Source: Euphorbia lathyris (Eukaryota > Streptophyta > Magnoliopsida > Malpighiales > Euphorbiaceae). From it: a stretch of DNA of 64,000 nt. Below, piece by piece: positions 9,404 through 19,045 of the stretch. Below the pieces are notes generated by a model. It ran no database searches. It saw only the letters and a program-made list of their open reading frames with translations, and had not been told where the DNA came from. The position numbers and the translations under genes were made by a program. The DNA lies in NCBI RefSeq assembly GCF_963576675.1, contig NC_088918.1, positions 35,993,501 through 36,057,500 of the forward strand, written 5' to 3'. Positions within the stretch are counted from its first letter, which is position 1; every line of letters begins with the position of its first letter.

Positions 9404-11933
9404 TTAGGAAGAGCGAATATAAGAAACGTTCAAACGGTCATTGAAAATAAAAGAAGAGCAAAAAGATGGTGCTGAGGGCCACCATGTGATTCCGGAGGAA
9501 CTGAGGCCGAATTTGGCCAATGCATCAGCCGCCTGATTACCTTCGCGAAAGATATGAGAGATCCTGATGTTCATGTGTCTGCATTGCGAGAGAGTTCTGA
9601 GCCAGTCTTGTCGGATTGTCCAAGGGACAACAGTAGATCGGTTTTTTAGCAAGTTAACAACAAAGGTAGAGTATGATTCGATCCACAGATTGCACCATTC
9701 CTTTTCCCAGGCCAAGTCAATTGCAAATATCACAGCTTTGAGTTCTGCTATATGGGCGTGCGCGTTTGCAATTGGGAAAGTGAAACAACCCTTTGGGAAG
9801 CCTCTGTAGTTTCTGAAAATGCCTCCCGCGCTCGCTGGCCCAGGGGACCCGTTGGCGGAGCCGTCCGTGTTTACTTTAATCCATCCTGCAGGAGGCGGGA
9901 TCCATCGAACAAACGTGTAATTTGGTGCAGCGGGAGGTCTAGCCGGTGTGGGATTAATCTGGTAAGCTTCCGTGATGAACCGACAGATCATAGAAGGCAC
10001 CATTTGGATTGAAGGGAGCTTGTTGTCAAAAATCGCATCGTTTCTGAGTTTCCAGATGAACCAAGGAGCCGTGGTGATGGCGAGACGCCAGAACTTCACC
10101 CGATGCCAAGGCAGAAGCTGCTGAAACAATTACAGAAAGAGAGCATTAAAAGTACCAGTACCTGTGGTATTAATCACCGTCGAGAAAAGTGAGGCGATAG
10201 AATGCAACACCACTTTCGCATAGACGTAATTGATGAACAGGTGATCGACAGATTCCTCATTACATGTGCAGGCTCGCAGCGACTCGCAAGGTGAAAGCCA
10301 CAAGATTGAAGCAGAACCTGAACTGATAGCTTGTTGTGCAATAACAACCAGCAGACGAGAGAACGTCTAGGGGGAATGTAGTTTGTCCAAATCAGGTTTC
10401 CCCATTCATTCGGGGGAGATGTCGTGCGATGCTCATAGTAATCCTTGGCCGTTACCATTCCTGCAGAAGATTGAGTCCAATAGCAAGTGTCCGAGGGGTC
10501 TAAGCCACGCTTAGTCTGTCTAATATTTGCCTGAACATGATCCGGTAAATCCTGGATATTTTCCCAGTTATCCCCGATGAGGAAAGAGTCAATCCCATCA
10601 ACCAGCTTGGCCTGTAGCCCGAACGGGATTCCCAATTGATCAGCGACCGACGGTTGGACCCAATTATCCGTCCAGAAATTCAACTGAGAGGTTATTCTGA
10701 TCCACCAATTGGATTGGTTTCTGATATCAATGAAGGTGTTCCTGCAGGAACCGCAAACCGTGGAATTACAGATATACCTCCTCGGAAGCCCTGAGCGAGT
10801 AAGGAATCTAGACTTCAGAAGGTTAACCACAAAGTTGTTTCCCTGTAACAAGTCCCAGCTAGATTTTGCCAGCAAACTTTGATTAAACAGAGTTAGATTC
10901 TTAATTCCCAGACCTCCTGCTTTCACACTCTTACAGCAAATTTCCCACGAAACTGTAATGAGCTTGCGAGAATATCGGTCTCCAGTCCATAAAAAATTCC
11001 GAAGAGCTTTATTGACAGCGGAAAGTAATCCCATCGGCCATTTATAAACCATAAGAGAGTGAATTAAGGCCCCAATAAGCGATGACTTGATCAGAGTTAG
11101 CCTGCCAGCTATGGATAGCGATTGGCCTTTCCAACCACTGAATTTAGCCAGGAAACGGTCATCAAGAGGTTGAAGATGCCGTTTTTTGGGATTACCTATG
11201 AACACAGGGACACCCAGGTAAGTGAAGGGTAAGCTACCAGTACGGATGCCAAGTGTTGAGGCAAGCCTCCTGCGTCTGCTGCCAATAACCGAATTGCCGA
11301 AGTAAATAGCCGATTTTTCCCAACTGACAGCTTGACCAGAAAGATTCTCATAAAGCTGGAAGAGTCTTCTGATGCATCTCATGTTTCTCATAGTTGCTTT
11401 ACCAAATAAAAGCATATCATATGCATACAAGAGATGTGTGGGAAAATTCGTGGTAGGGCTATAATTCATAGGAGTGAACGTACCTTCACATTCAAGCCTG
11501 GAAATCCACCTAGTAAAGAAATCCTCAGCTATTCCGAATAAAATTGGGGAGAGGGGGTCCCCCTGCCGGACACCATAAGAACAGACGAAATAACCTTTTG
11601 GACTACCTCCCAGGAGAACAGAGATTTTGGCAGACGACAAGATATTAAGGATCCAATCATGAAACTTTAAAGAGAACCCAAAAGCTTCCATTACTGTCAA
11701 TAGGAAATTCCAGTCTAGCGTATCGAAGGCCTTTTTAATGTCAATCTTAAGGGCCATATTCCCTCCATAGCATTTTTTGGCAAGCAAATTGATCCCTTCC
11801 GAGGCAGCAGCTATACATTGGTGAATATTCCGACCCTTAACAAAACCAAACTGATTAGCAGATACAATTTTAGCAGCAATAAGAGACAGCCTGTCAGACA
11901 GGATCTTAGAAATAATTTTATAACTGAAGTTAC
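9404..11933 (-). pseudogene. LINE ORF2, 3' part: reverse transcriptase, zinc-binding region, RNase H
   Basis: From 11933 the frame runs through RT motifs: QFGFVKGR, LKIDIKKAFD (motif A Asp present), GVRQGDPLSP, and LLYAYDMLLFG where the family has Y/F-A-D-D. The first catalytic Asp of that box is therefore replaced by Tyr. A cysteine-rich zf-RVT-like region follows and shifts frame near 10268-10285. A stop near 10130 precedes the RNase H domain (10129-9404), which has NTDGS, AELKA and a C-terminal ADALA, but IESYS in place of IESDS, again Asp to Tyr. Two catalytic losses, a frameshift and a stop make this non-functional. The upstream half lies at 29201-30740. Confidence 0.85.
11929..11933. 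repeat. GTTAC target-site duplication, left
   Basis: GTTAC directly before the TGTTGAG LTR terminus. The matching GTTAC is at 29196-29200 after the TTAACA terminus. Removing the insert joins the LINE ORF2 sequence at this pentamer. Confidence 0.95.
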
Positions 11934-12278
11934 TGTTGAGCGATTTCCGCAAGTGCACGGTATACGCTTGTAGTAATAAAAGATATCGATCCCACAGGGA
12001 ACGTTTTTTAACAAAACTTATTTACAATCGGTTAAATTTACTTTAAGGTTTATAATATGGAAAAATCGTTTAATCGGTTTTGCTTTTGAAATTGCTAGAA
12101 TGAGAATTAGATTAGAGTATGAAAACGTTAGAAAATATTCTGATTTAAGAATGAATTTGCAAGATAGAAACGTTTAGTACTTTTTAGAAAAGTAAACGAA
12201 TGTATTTGTTTGCATTAAGCAAAGAAAACAACTTTAAACTTTGTACGAATTATAAAGATGAAATAAATGACGGAACCT
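11934..12278 (-). repeat. LTR terminal block, outer copy (A1)
   Basis: Nearly identical to 13881-14225: I see 2 differences in 345 bp. It carries the R-U5-like end of the LTR. The other LTR has the equivalent pair at 25753-26097 and 27700-28044. Confidence 0.9.
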
Positions 12279-13361
12279 TGATGCTCGTAAAGTATATAGC
12301 AATAAATAGGACAAGTGTATCCTATCGCAACAAGTAATATTGTGCTAAACACGAGATCGAACCACAAAGACTATTTGTTATAACTAGTAAATCTACCTAG
12401 AATGATCTAATTGTTTAGAGGGTTGAATGATATGTTGGGTTTTTAATAATTAATTAACTAATTGAAAGCAATAAAGATAACAAAATAAAGTGAACAATTG
12501 ACAGGGTAGAAGGTGAATTAATGGTTGGCACAATCTAGGCTGAGGAATCCTTTGATTAAATCCTATGTATGGGTTTAGGGAGTTCAGATTTATGTTTTAC
12601 CAATGATTGAAGGTAATTATCCTAAGTGAAAGACTAATGTGATCAATATTGTCCTTTCTATTCACATGCATTCGGGTGACGGCTTGATTAGGCATATACC
12701 CTAGGTCATACAAAGCATTAGGTTTATTGACAACTAAGGCTAAAGCCGTAGCCCAGCCACAAAGCCTCATTCCTAGTGGTCTCTAGCGAAGTCAGGTTAA
12801 TACAAATTCGGTATAGACGATTCCGTGGTCAGGTTCTCATCTATCTAAAATCCTATTTAATGTCAGGGTCACAGGCATTAGGCACATTATACACATAAAC
12901 AGGCTAGTTGATCATTATCAATGTTCATTCTAGCATAAATCATGTTCCTAACAATTTTTAGGCATTAAGCATGCATAAACTGATCAATCAAAGATCTTAG
13001 ATCCCTAATCATACATATTCATACAATCAATTTCATCCCCATCCCAAATTGGATGGAGATCAGTTCATAGACAAACTAATCATAATAGGAGGAAATCATG
13101 AATAATGGAAAAACATCTTCAATTGAATATAAAAGCAAAAGATAAGAGAGAGATAGAAATCTAAAACCCGCTTTGTCTGATCCGATTACAAAAATAGAAG
13201 ATCTGGAGCTTCTCCCATCAACTGTTCTTGAATAAGAAATAAAAACTGAAATTAATCTAACCTAGAAAGCTGGAAATCTAATTTAAAAAAGCAAAAAGAA
13301 CTATTCTGAAATTAAAGTCTACATTATGACGACTCTCCCCGAATAATGAAGATTAGCTCCC

Positions 13362-13369
13362 TATTTATA
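13362..13369 (-). promoter_or_regulatory. TATA box in the inserted LTR segment
   Basis: TATAAATA on the minus strand, 129-203 bp downstream of the TGTCTC/GAGACA cluster. The 5' LTR equivalent is 27181-27188. Confidence 0.55.
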
Positions 13370-13497
13370 GAGTTAGGGAGAAACCCTAATGTCTCCGGGG
13401 GCAAAATGTGCTATTATAAAGTGTTTTAATGGGCTTCAGGCCCAAATCTGCGCATTCCAGCAAAGGGGGAAGGCGTTGGTGCGCCTTTCCCCGCCTC

Positions 13498-13572
13498 GTC
13501 TCGCCGAGACAAGGAGTGTCTCGACGAGACGAGGGCCTGTCTCGACGAGACAGGTATTGTCTCGACGAGACA
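13498..13572. promoter_or_regulatory. four inverted TGTCTC...GAGACA sites (AuxRE-like)
   Basis: Four 14-15 bp palindromes of the form GTCTCGNCGAGAC start at 13498, 13517, 13538 and 13558. The last two are perfect TGTCTC-N3-GAGACA. TGTCTC is the textbook auxin response element bound by ARF factors, though well-characterised paired sites have wider spacing. The cluster is upstream of a minus-strand TATA box and is repeated at 27317-27391 in the 5' LTR, where one unit has a CpG-to-TpG change. Confidence 0.6.
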
Positions 13573-13880
13573 GGTCCTAAATGGGGCGATTTTGCTCCGG
13601 CTTTTATCTGTTTAGGTCCTTGGTCTTTCAAAAAGTGCTCTAATGGTCCCTGATGAATTCCAAAAGTGCTCTGACGGTCCCTGAATAATCCGAAAATGCT
13701 CCAATAGGCTTGGGTCTGGTTCAGGAATGCTCAAATAGTCCTGAAAAACCCTGAAAACACCGAAAATGCCATAAATAATGGAAAATACTAAATTTAACTA
13801 AAAACTATCAAATTAATAAAGAAACTTAACTAAAAGCTAATTAAAACAAACTAAATTAATCCTAAAAACCCTGAAGTTAC

Positions 13881-14225
13881 TGTTGAGCGATTTCCGCAAG
13901 TGCACGGTATACGCTTGTAGTAATAAAAGATATCGATCCCACAGGGAACGTTTTTTAACAAAACTTATTTACAATCGGTTAAATTTACTTTAAGGTTTAT
14001 AATATGGAAAAATCGTTTAATCGGTTTTGCTTTTGAAATTGCTAGAATGAGAATTAGATTAGAGTATGAAAACGTTAGAAAATATTCTGATTTAAGAATG
14101 AATTTGCAAGATAGGAACGTTTAGTACTTTTTAGAAAAGTAAACGAATGTATTTGTTTGCATTAAGCAAAGAAAACAACTTTAAACTTTGTATGAATTAT
14201 AAAGATGAAATAAATGACGGAACCT
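13881..14225 (-). repeat. LTR terminal block, inner copy (A2)
   Basis: Second copy of the 345-bp block, complete with the TGTTGAG terminus and preceded by CTGAAGTTAC. The same ten bases precede the outer copy, where they belong to the LINE target. Confidence 0.9.
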
Positions 14226-14803
14226 CTAATTAATTGGCTTTGAACATGACAAAACCCTTTCGGGATAGTTGCCCTTAATCAAATTAAAACTCTTTCGAGA
14301 TAATAATTTGCCTAAGTATTCAACAAAGTTTCCTTGTAAAGATTTTGGATTAAATACATTTTAATGAAAACACCAGCAGTCACTTTAGTGGATTGGTTAC
14401 CATAAGTGCTGCATAAAAATCTATCGAATAGAATAGACTTTATTAGATGAAATATAAATTGATACAAGTTTACAGAGAACATGGAGCATGGAAACATTCG
14501 ACGGCTTGCAAGTGAACGGGTTGATCAATCCTTTCCTTGGGTTTCGTTAGAGTTTGTCAGGCTCAATCTTCTCGTTGAATCTTCGTAATAGAGACTGGGT
14601 CGGTCTACTACCAAAATGAAAACTAAACTGGAACAATGTCTAAACGCTACTAAACTTGTTATTATTGAATAAACAATGTGTGTACAGCATATTACTTTTT
14701 ACAGAATCGAAATCTAACTTCTGAATCACTTGATTCGAAACTTCTGCATAAATTCTATACTAATCTCTTTTTTCTACACATTTTCAATTCTCCATCAACT
14801 CTT

Positions 14804-14811
14804 TATTTATA
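14804..14811 (-). promoter_or_regulatory. TATA box of the main LTR promoter
   Basis: TATAAATA on the minus strand. About 30-90 bp upstream (14841-14897) lie three tandem 19-bp units with the core TCCGTTGCGAAAG, a likely proximal promoter array. Further upstream are the ACCGAGAAT palindrome (14973-15004) and the CGTGTCGCGACCG inverted repeat (15052-15094). The 5' LTR equivalent is 28642-28649. Confidence 0.6.
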
Positions 14812-14840
14812 GATGTTGAAGAGTCTTGATTGAAGTGTCG

Positions 14841-14897
14841 TGTCCGTTGTGAAGGATCATGTCCGTTGCGAAAGATCGTGTCCGTTGCGAAAGGACG
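14841..14897. repeat. three 19-bp tandem repeats in U3
   Basis: Units begin at 14841, 14860 and 14879 with the core TGTCCGTTGYGAARG. They sit immediately upstream of the minus-strand TATA box. Confidence 0.75.
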
Positions 14898-14972
14898 TCT
14901 TTATCCACCCGAACGATCGCGTTTCGTCGAAAATGAAAGTGTGTAACTATGCCTCCAAAAACTCCTGCTTGT

Positions 14973-15094
14973 ACCGAGAATATTAAATTCTCTACCGAGA
15001 ATGGGGGAGCATCAATTGGTCTTCAAACGAAGGAAGGAGAAGCTGGGGAACGCGTGTCGCGACCGTGAATTTGGGGGCCGCGGTCGCGGCACGG
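14973..15094. promoter_or_regulatory. LTR copy of the palindrome and inverted-repeat module
   Basis: Contains ACCGAGAAT/ATTCTCTACCGAGAAT palindromic sequence (about 14973-15004) and an inverted repeat with arms 15052-15065 (GCGTGTCGCGACCG) and 15081-15094, two mismatches, loop 15 nt. Related modules precede both accessory ORFs (18348-18470, 20264-20465). The order of the two motifs differs in those copies. Confidence 0.65.
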
Positions 15095-15357
15095 AACGTT
15101 TTTCGGTTTTTCAGCTTTCGTTCGCGTCCTCGATTTGGCGTTATTAATTTCTGTCGTCTTCGACTCCTTTTGTAGGGTTTTTCTTCTGTTTTTGAGCTCT
15201 TTTCATTCCTATTTGGATTTTACCAAATATTTATGTACCTTACAAGAAAGAAACATATTTGAGAGTAAAAGCTTCCTAAACAGTTATAAATAGCATAAAT
15301 TCGTAGCAATATTGATGTAATTATTGATGATATTTTAGGTATATTTTGGGCTTAACA

Positions 15358-15372
15358 AATCTCCACACTTAA
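15358..15372 (-). promoter_or_regulatory. polypurine tract next to the 3' LTR
   Basis: Minus-strand purine-rich AAGTGTGGAGATT lies directly before the LTR start TGTTAAGC. A stronger look-alike, AAGTGTGGGAGGAGA, lies at 16569-16586, as in Athila-type elements that have a second internal tract. Confidence 0.6.
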
Positions 15373-15720
15373 TCTTTTGCTAGTCCCGAGCAAAATTTCA
15401 CTGAATTTATTCTCTAACTAATCTCTTTATGAAAATAAAACATATATCTCTGTATTACCTTTTGAATTAGTTAAGCCGAAAAGACTAACTTCGCATGACA
15501 AATTTATACGCAAAATATCAAACTAACTTAGTATAATATACGATATATCATTTGTCTTTTATTTTCAATTTTGAATTGAAGCATTCGGGACGATATAAGC
15601 ACGCATGTTTTTGAGTCTTTCGTCTCAAGGCATTTCAAAGCACAAAATTTCCTTTCCCAAACATAAACTAATATATGAGATATATTAAATTTAAATAAGT
15701 ACTTGGGTTAATTATTTACT

Positions 15721-15995
15721 TAATTACGCCCGAGATAAGGGTGGTCTTGATCGTAACTTTATACGTATTTTTTTGCTTTGTGTTTACTTAAGAAGTACCG
15801 ACCATGCCATGGGTGGACGCAATCGTTACTTTAAACTTATACACGCTTATAATTTTTGCTTTAAACGTTCCTTCCATACCTCGATTGTGATAAGGGTGGT
15901 CGCAACCGTGGCCAAAAGTAAATGGTACTTAATTATTCTTCCCTTTCATACCTCGATTGTGATAAGGTTGGTCTCAATCGTGGCCAAAAGTTAAG
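15721..15995. repeat. degenerate ~75-bp tandem repeats
   Basis: About four units with the core GATAAGGGTGGTCNNNATCGT. The two best copies (about 15880-15920 and 15955-15990) share CCTCGATTGTGATAAGG and CGTGGCCAAAAGT. Located in the 3' untranslated part of the element. Confidence 0.7.
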
Positions 15996-16798
15996 AATTC
16001 AACTAATTGATTAATTAATATGAAATATAATATTGAAATTGGGAAAAAGAAAGATAGCACATTCATCCTATATCGACTTAAAATTCAACATGTATTATGG
16101 CTAAAGTTTCCTTAAAAACTTCAATTGGTGTTAATGTAAGACGAAATCAAACCGAGCTAAAAAAATTGTTAGTTCAATTTAATGCCTATAAACCTAATTG
16201 AAAATTTAAAATAAGATTTATTGTATCATGAATTTCATGATATAAAATAGAGATTGAAAATAAAGAATTTATTAACTTAAATACATTCACTCGAGACAAT
16301 TTTACTTAAAATCGTATCGGAGATTTGTGAAAATTTTTGAAAAAAAATATTACCCGTATACATATAGAAATATTCTTTCTAACGATAATGATAACCTAAA
16401 CAAATAATCATATTAACTTATGGTTAATTTATAAATATATGAAAATGTGTTGCAATATATTAGGTTGCATTTGTATAAAAATTAATATTCAGTGCTTTTT
16501 TTTTCGTTTTGCAAAATAATATCTTTGTTGCATTTATTCGTATACGTATAGAAATTGATATATGTATGTCTCCTCCCACACTTAAATTGGACCATGTCGT
16601 CATTGGTGCAAAAATAATGGAGAAAACATAAAAAAAATAAATACGAAATAAGGCATACGAAACAAAGATGGAAATAGTAGCAAATTAAACATTCAACATA
16701 AAATGAAAAATGGAAAATTGTACCAAACATAGGAAATTAAAATTGTACCAAATTATAACAAGATAATAAAAAAAAATATAATAATGAAAGAAAACAAC
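15996..16798 (-). other. 3' untranslated region of the Athila-like element
   Basis: AT-rich, with no credible coding frame. It contains the second polypurine-like motif on the minus strand at 16569-16586. The frame at 16482-16730 is low-complexity. Confidence 0.5.
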
Positions 16799-18016
16799 CT
16801 ATGCTTGAGGCGGGGAATCCAGAGGTGTAGGTGAAGTCTCCACATTGTGGCGTCGGAAAAAGGAAAGCATCCGATGCCGAGTCGATCTATGCTCGCGCCT
16901 CAAAAGGTTGAGGTTGTCATTCATCACCATATTATTTTCTACCAAATCATCAATTCTCAAGTTCATTTGACGATTGTTGGAATTAATTTGGTTCAAAATC
17001 CTCCGCAAATCCACCGAACCATCCGCTTGAGGTGCTTGGGGTTGTGGTTGAGCTTGGGGTTCATTATCCTCTCCTACCGCCTCTCCGCCGCCTTCGGTAC
17101 CTGCAAATTGAGAACTTGAAGCGCCACCACCCATAGTGCCACGAAGGTGGGCAATACGGGAGGCATACGAAATAAAGACGGGGGGACCTTGTGGAAGCAA
17201 TAAATGAGCTCGCTCAAGAGCTGAGATATCCAAAAGGGGAACATACCCACGGTAGGTGGACATGTCAAAATCAGCCAATTCACCCCGAGCTCCCAACACA
17301 ATAGCGGTGATAAAATTACAAAGAGGGATCTGAATGGTAGTAGCCCTCGAAGCACGGAACAAATTATCGAACATCATGCCAATGCTATCAATCCTCAAAC
17401 CTTTAACCAAGCTATCCAAAACATATAAATCCCGAACCTGAACCTTTGAACTCTCAACACGCCCAAACAATGAGAAACTCAAAAATTTGTGAAAGAAGAA
17501 CACACAATTGTCCTTAATCAACTTGCTTGAAGTGTTCTTAGAATTAAAATAGTCTTGGTCCAAAAGAGTTTGCCAAACCGCATCATTATCAAAATCTTTA
17601 GGCTTATCATAAAAATTAGAGGTAGGGAAACCAAACATATTTCCCATAGCATCATAATCAATGGTGTATGTGATACCATTGTTCCTAAAAGTGATTGAGG
17701 TTTTCTTCTTATTCATGGTCAAAGTGACCAAAAATTCCACCACATATTCATTAATACGCGGAAAACGCATATTAACGAATTCTTGCCAACCCAACGCCTC
17801 AATAAAAGCATCAATTCGAGTAGAGAAATTCAATGTTCTTACCGAATGGAAGTCTAAGAAGTGCAAATCCACAAATTGGCGGTCGGCTTGTGAAAAATGT
17901 TTGAAACGAGCGGCTTCTTCCTCCGAAGCGATGTCAAAATAAGCTCCACATTGAACCCGAAGGCGATTAGCTTTCGTAACAGCGGGCTTGTTACCAACAC
18001 GCTTAGTCCTAACCAT
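16799..18016 (-). CDS. Athila-type accessory ORF b, 405 aa
   Basis: An unbroken 405-residue frame with ATG at 18016. The first ~270 residues form a globular domain with the signposts FVNMRFP (about residue 80), MFGFP (about 128), LFGR...DLYVL (about 188-200) and VLGA (about 241). It resembles the ATHILA ORF-1-type / 'putative plant transposon protein' family found in the 3' part of Athila elements. Then follow a Gly-rich linker, a Pro/Gln-rich stretch, and a C-terminal coiled-coil (about 330-390). I see no signal peptide or membrane segment, so an envelope role is not supported by sequence. Homologous to ORF a at 19046-19994. A TATA-like box lies 240 bp upstream with the inverted-repeat module before it. 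It is the only intact long frame in this element. Confidence 0.7.
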   Translation of the reverse strand: MVRTKRVGNKPAVTKANRLRVQCGAYFDIASEEEAARFKHFSQADRQFVDLHFLDFHSVRTLNFSTRIDAFIEALGWQEFVNMRFPRINEYVVEFLVTLTMNKKKTSITFRNNGITYTIDYDAMGNMFGFPTSNFYDKPKDFDNDAVWQTLLDQDYFNSKNTSSKLIKDNCVFFFHKFLSFSLFGRVESSKVQVRDLYVLDSLVKGLRIDSIGMMFDNLFRASRATTIQIPLCNFITAIVLGARGELADFDMSTYRGYVPLLDISALERAHLLLPQGPPVFISYASRIAHLRGTMGGGASSSQFAGTEGGGEAVGEDNEPQAQPQPQAPQADGSVDLRRILNQINSNNRQMNLRIDDLVENNMVMNDNLNLLRREHRSTRHRMLSFFRRHNVETSPTPLDSPPQA

Positions 18017-18254
18017 GGTGATGGTGTTTAGTGTTTTTAGGGTTTGAGAAGAAGACGAAGAAGAAGGAATGGAGAGAAAGAGTAAAGCTTGAAGATGAGT
18101 TTGGGGGTTTGAATTGGAAGTGATTGAAATAGAAAAGAGGATAGAAATTGGAGTGAATAAATTGGGAAGAGTAAAAGTAGATTTTTGGGGAAGAGTTTGG
18201 AGTAAGGGATTGGGTAAAAATAGAGGTGATGTGAGGTTTGTGTAAGAGGTAGGG

Positions 18255-18261
18255 TTATATA
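18255..18261 (-). promoter_or_regulatory. TATA-like box upstream of accessory ORF b
   Basis: TATATAA on the minus strand (context CCCTATATAACCC), about 240 bp before the ATG at 18016 and 87 bp downstream of the inverted repeat at 18348. Confidence 0.45.
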
Positions 18262-18347
18262 GGGTGATTAGGTGAATGTATAGGTAGAATAGGAATACGA
18301 ATAGGCAAAAATATTGGCAAAATCGGAATCAATAAGGCATAAATCAC

Positions 18348-18470
18348 GCGTGTCGCGACCGCGAATAGCAAAGCCGCGGCTGCGGCACGCGATTTTCAGG
18401 GAATTTTCCTCCTGAAATTCGTCCATGTTTGCTGCTCATACCGAGAATTATTAATTCTCGGTAGAGAATG
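18348..18470. promoter_or_regulatory. palindrome/inverted-repeat module upstream of ORF b
   Basis: Arms 18348-18361 (GCGTGTCGCGACCG) and 18377-18390, with three mismatches and a 15-nt loop containing GAATAGCAAAGCCG. Then a perfect 23-nt palindrome at 18440-18462 with 11-bp arms ACCGAGAATTA/TAATTCTCGGT. The rest of the spacer between ORF b and ORF a (18471-19045) is AT-rich and holds nothing else I recognise. Confidence 0.65.
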
Positions 18471-19045
18471 TGTCAAAATGGCCTATTTGGGTGCCTATTG
18501 ACATGGTTTGTGCAATTTTGTTGATGATTTGGTTCCTGAACTTAATATAAAGTGTCCCTGCACTTAAAAACTAAAATAAATGACATTAATTGCAAGGAAA
18601 ACCAAAGGTTTAACCTTAATAAATTGAATTAAAGTGTAATAAATTGGTTTATGAATAATTAATGAAACTTAAATGTCATTGATGCATATAAGTTAAGAGA
18701 ATCATATTAAGTGCATAATAAGTGCATATAAATATATATTAATTATAGGAATTTAGTCAATTGAATGAATTAATGTTTTAAACTCAATGAATGAAGTTTG
18801 TGAAAATTGGATTAAGTGTGAATATATGTGTTAATTAAGAAAACCATGATTTGTTCAATATTATAGATTTAACCATGATTATATAAGAAATGTAATCAAA
18901 TATATATCTAACCTTGTAAAAATAGTAAATGAACTAAAATGAAATAGAACTTTATTGAATAAAACAAACTATAAAAACAAAGAATAAAATGAAATAATAC
19001 AAAAACACACAAAATATTTACAAAAAGAAAACCTATAAACCTAAA

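Larger units (their letters stand above)
12279..13880 (-). repeat. foreign LTR-like segment lodged inside the LTR
   Basis: On the minus strand this segment ends TTTACGAGCATCA, a typical Ty3/gypsy LTR 3' terminus, directly followed by AGGTT. It has its own TATA box (13362-13369). At its other end it begins GTAACTTCAG, directly after a full LTR terminus of the host family (CGCTCAACA). It therefore looks like the 5'-truncated LTR of a second family. The equivalent in the other LTR is 26098-27699. The short frames on both strands near 13386-13653 are by-products of its palindromes. Confidence 0.75.
11934..15357 (-). repeat. 3' LTR of the Athila-like element (3424 bp, composite)
   Basis: Plus-strand ends are TGTTGAGC and GCTTAACA. 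The LTR contains the same 345-bp terminal block twice (11934-12278 and 13881-14225), with a 1602-bp segment between them, then the remaining body. It has two TATA boxes read on the minus strand (13362-13369 and 14804-14811). The 5' LTR has the identical arrangement. Confidence 0.9.

Noticed and set aside
9567..10012. Plus-strand frames opposite the LINE RNase H
   Set aside because: Shadows of the minus-strand coding sequence.
11934..11958. Start of the RT frame at 11958
   Set aside because: The first codons lie in the inserted LTR; the real LINE coding sequence begins at the GTTAC junction and continues from 29201.
13498..13572. CRISPR-like reading of the repeated palindromes
   Set aside because: Irregular short spacing, plant nuclear context, part of an LTR.
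13386..13653. Overlapping frames on both strands in the LTR (also 27205-27450)
   Set aside because: Produced by GC-rich palindromes; identical in both LTRs and covering promoter sequence.
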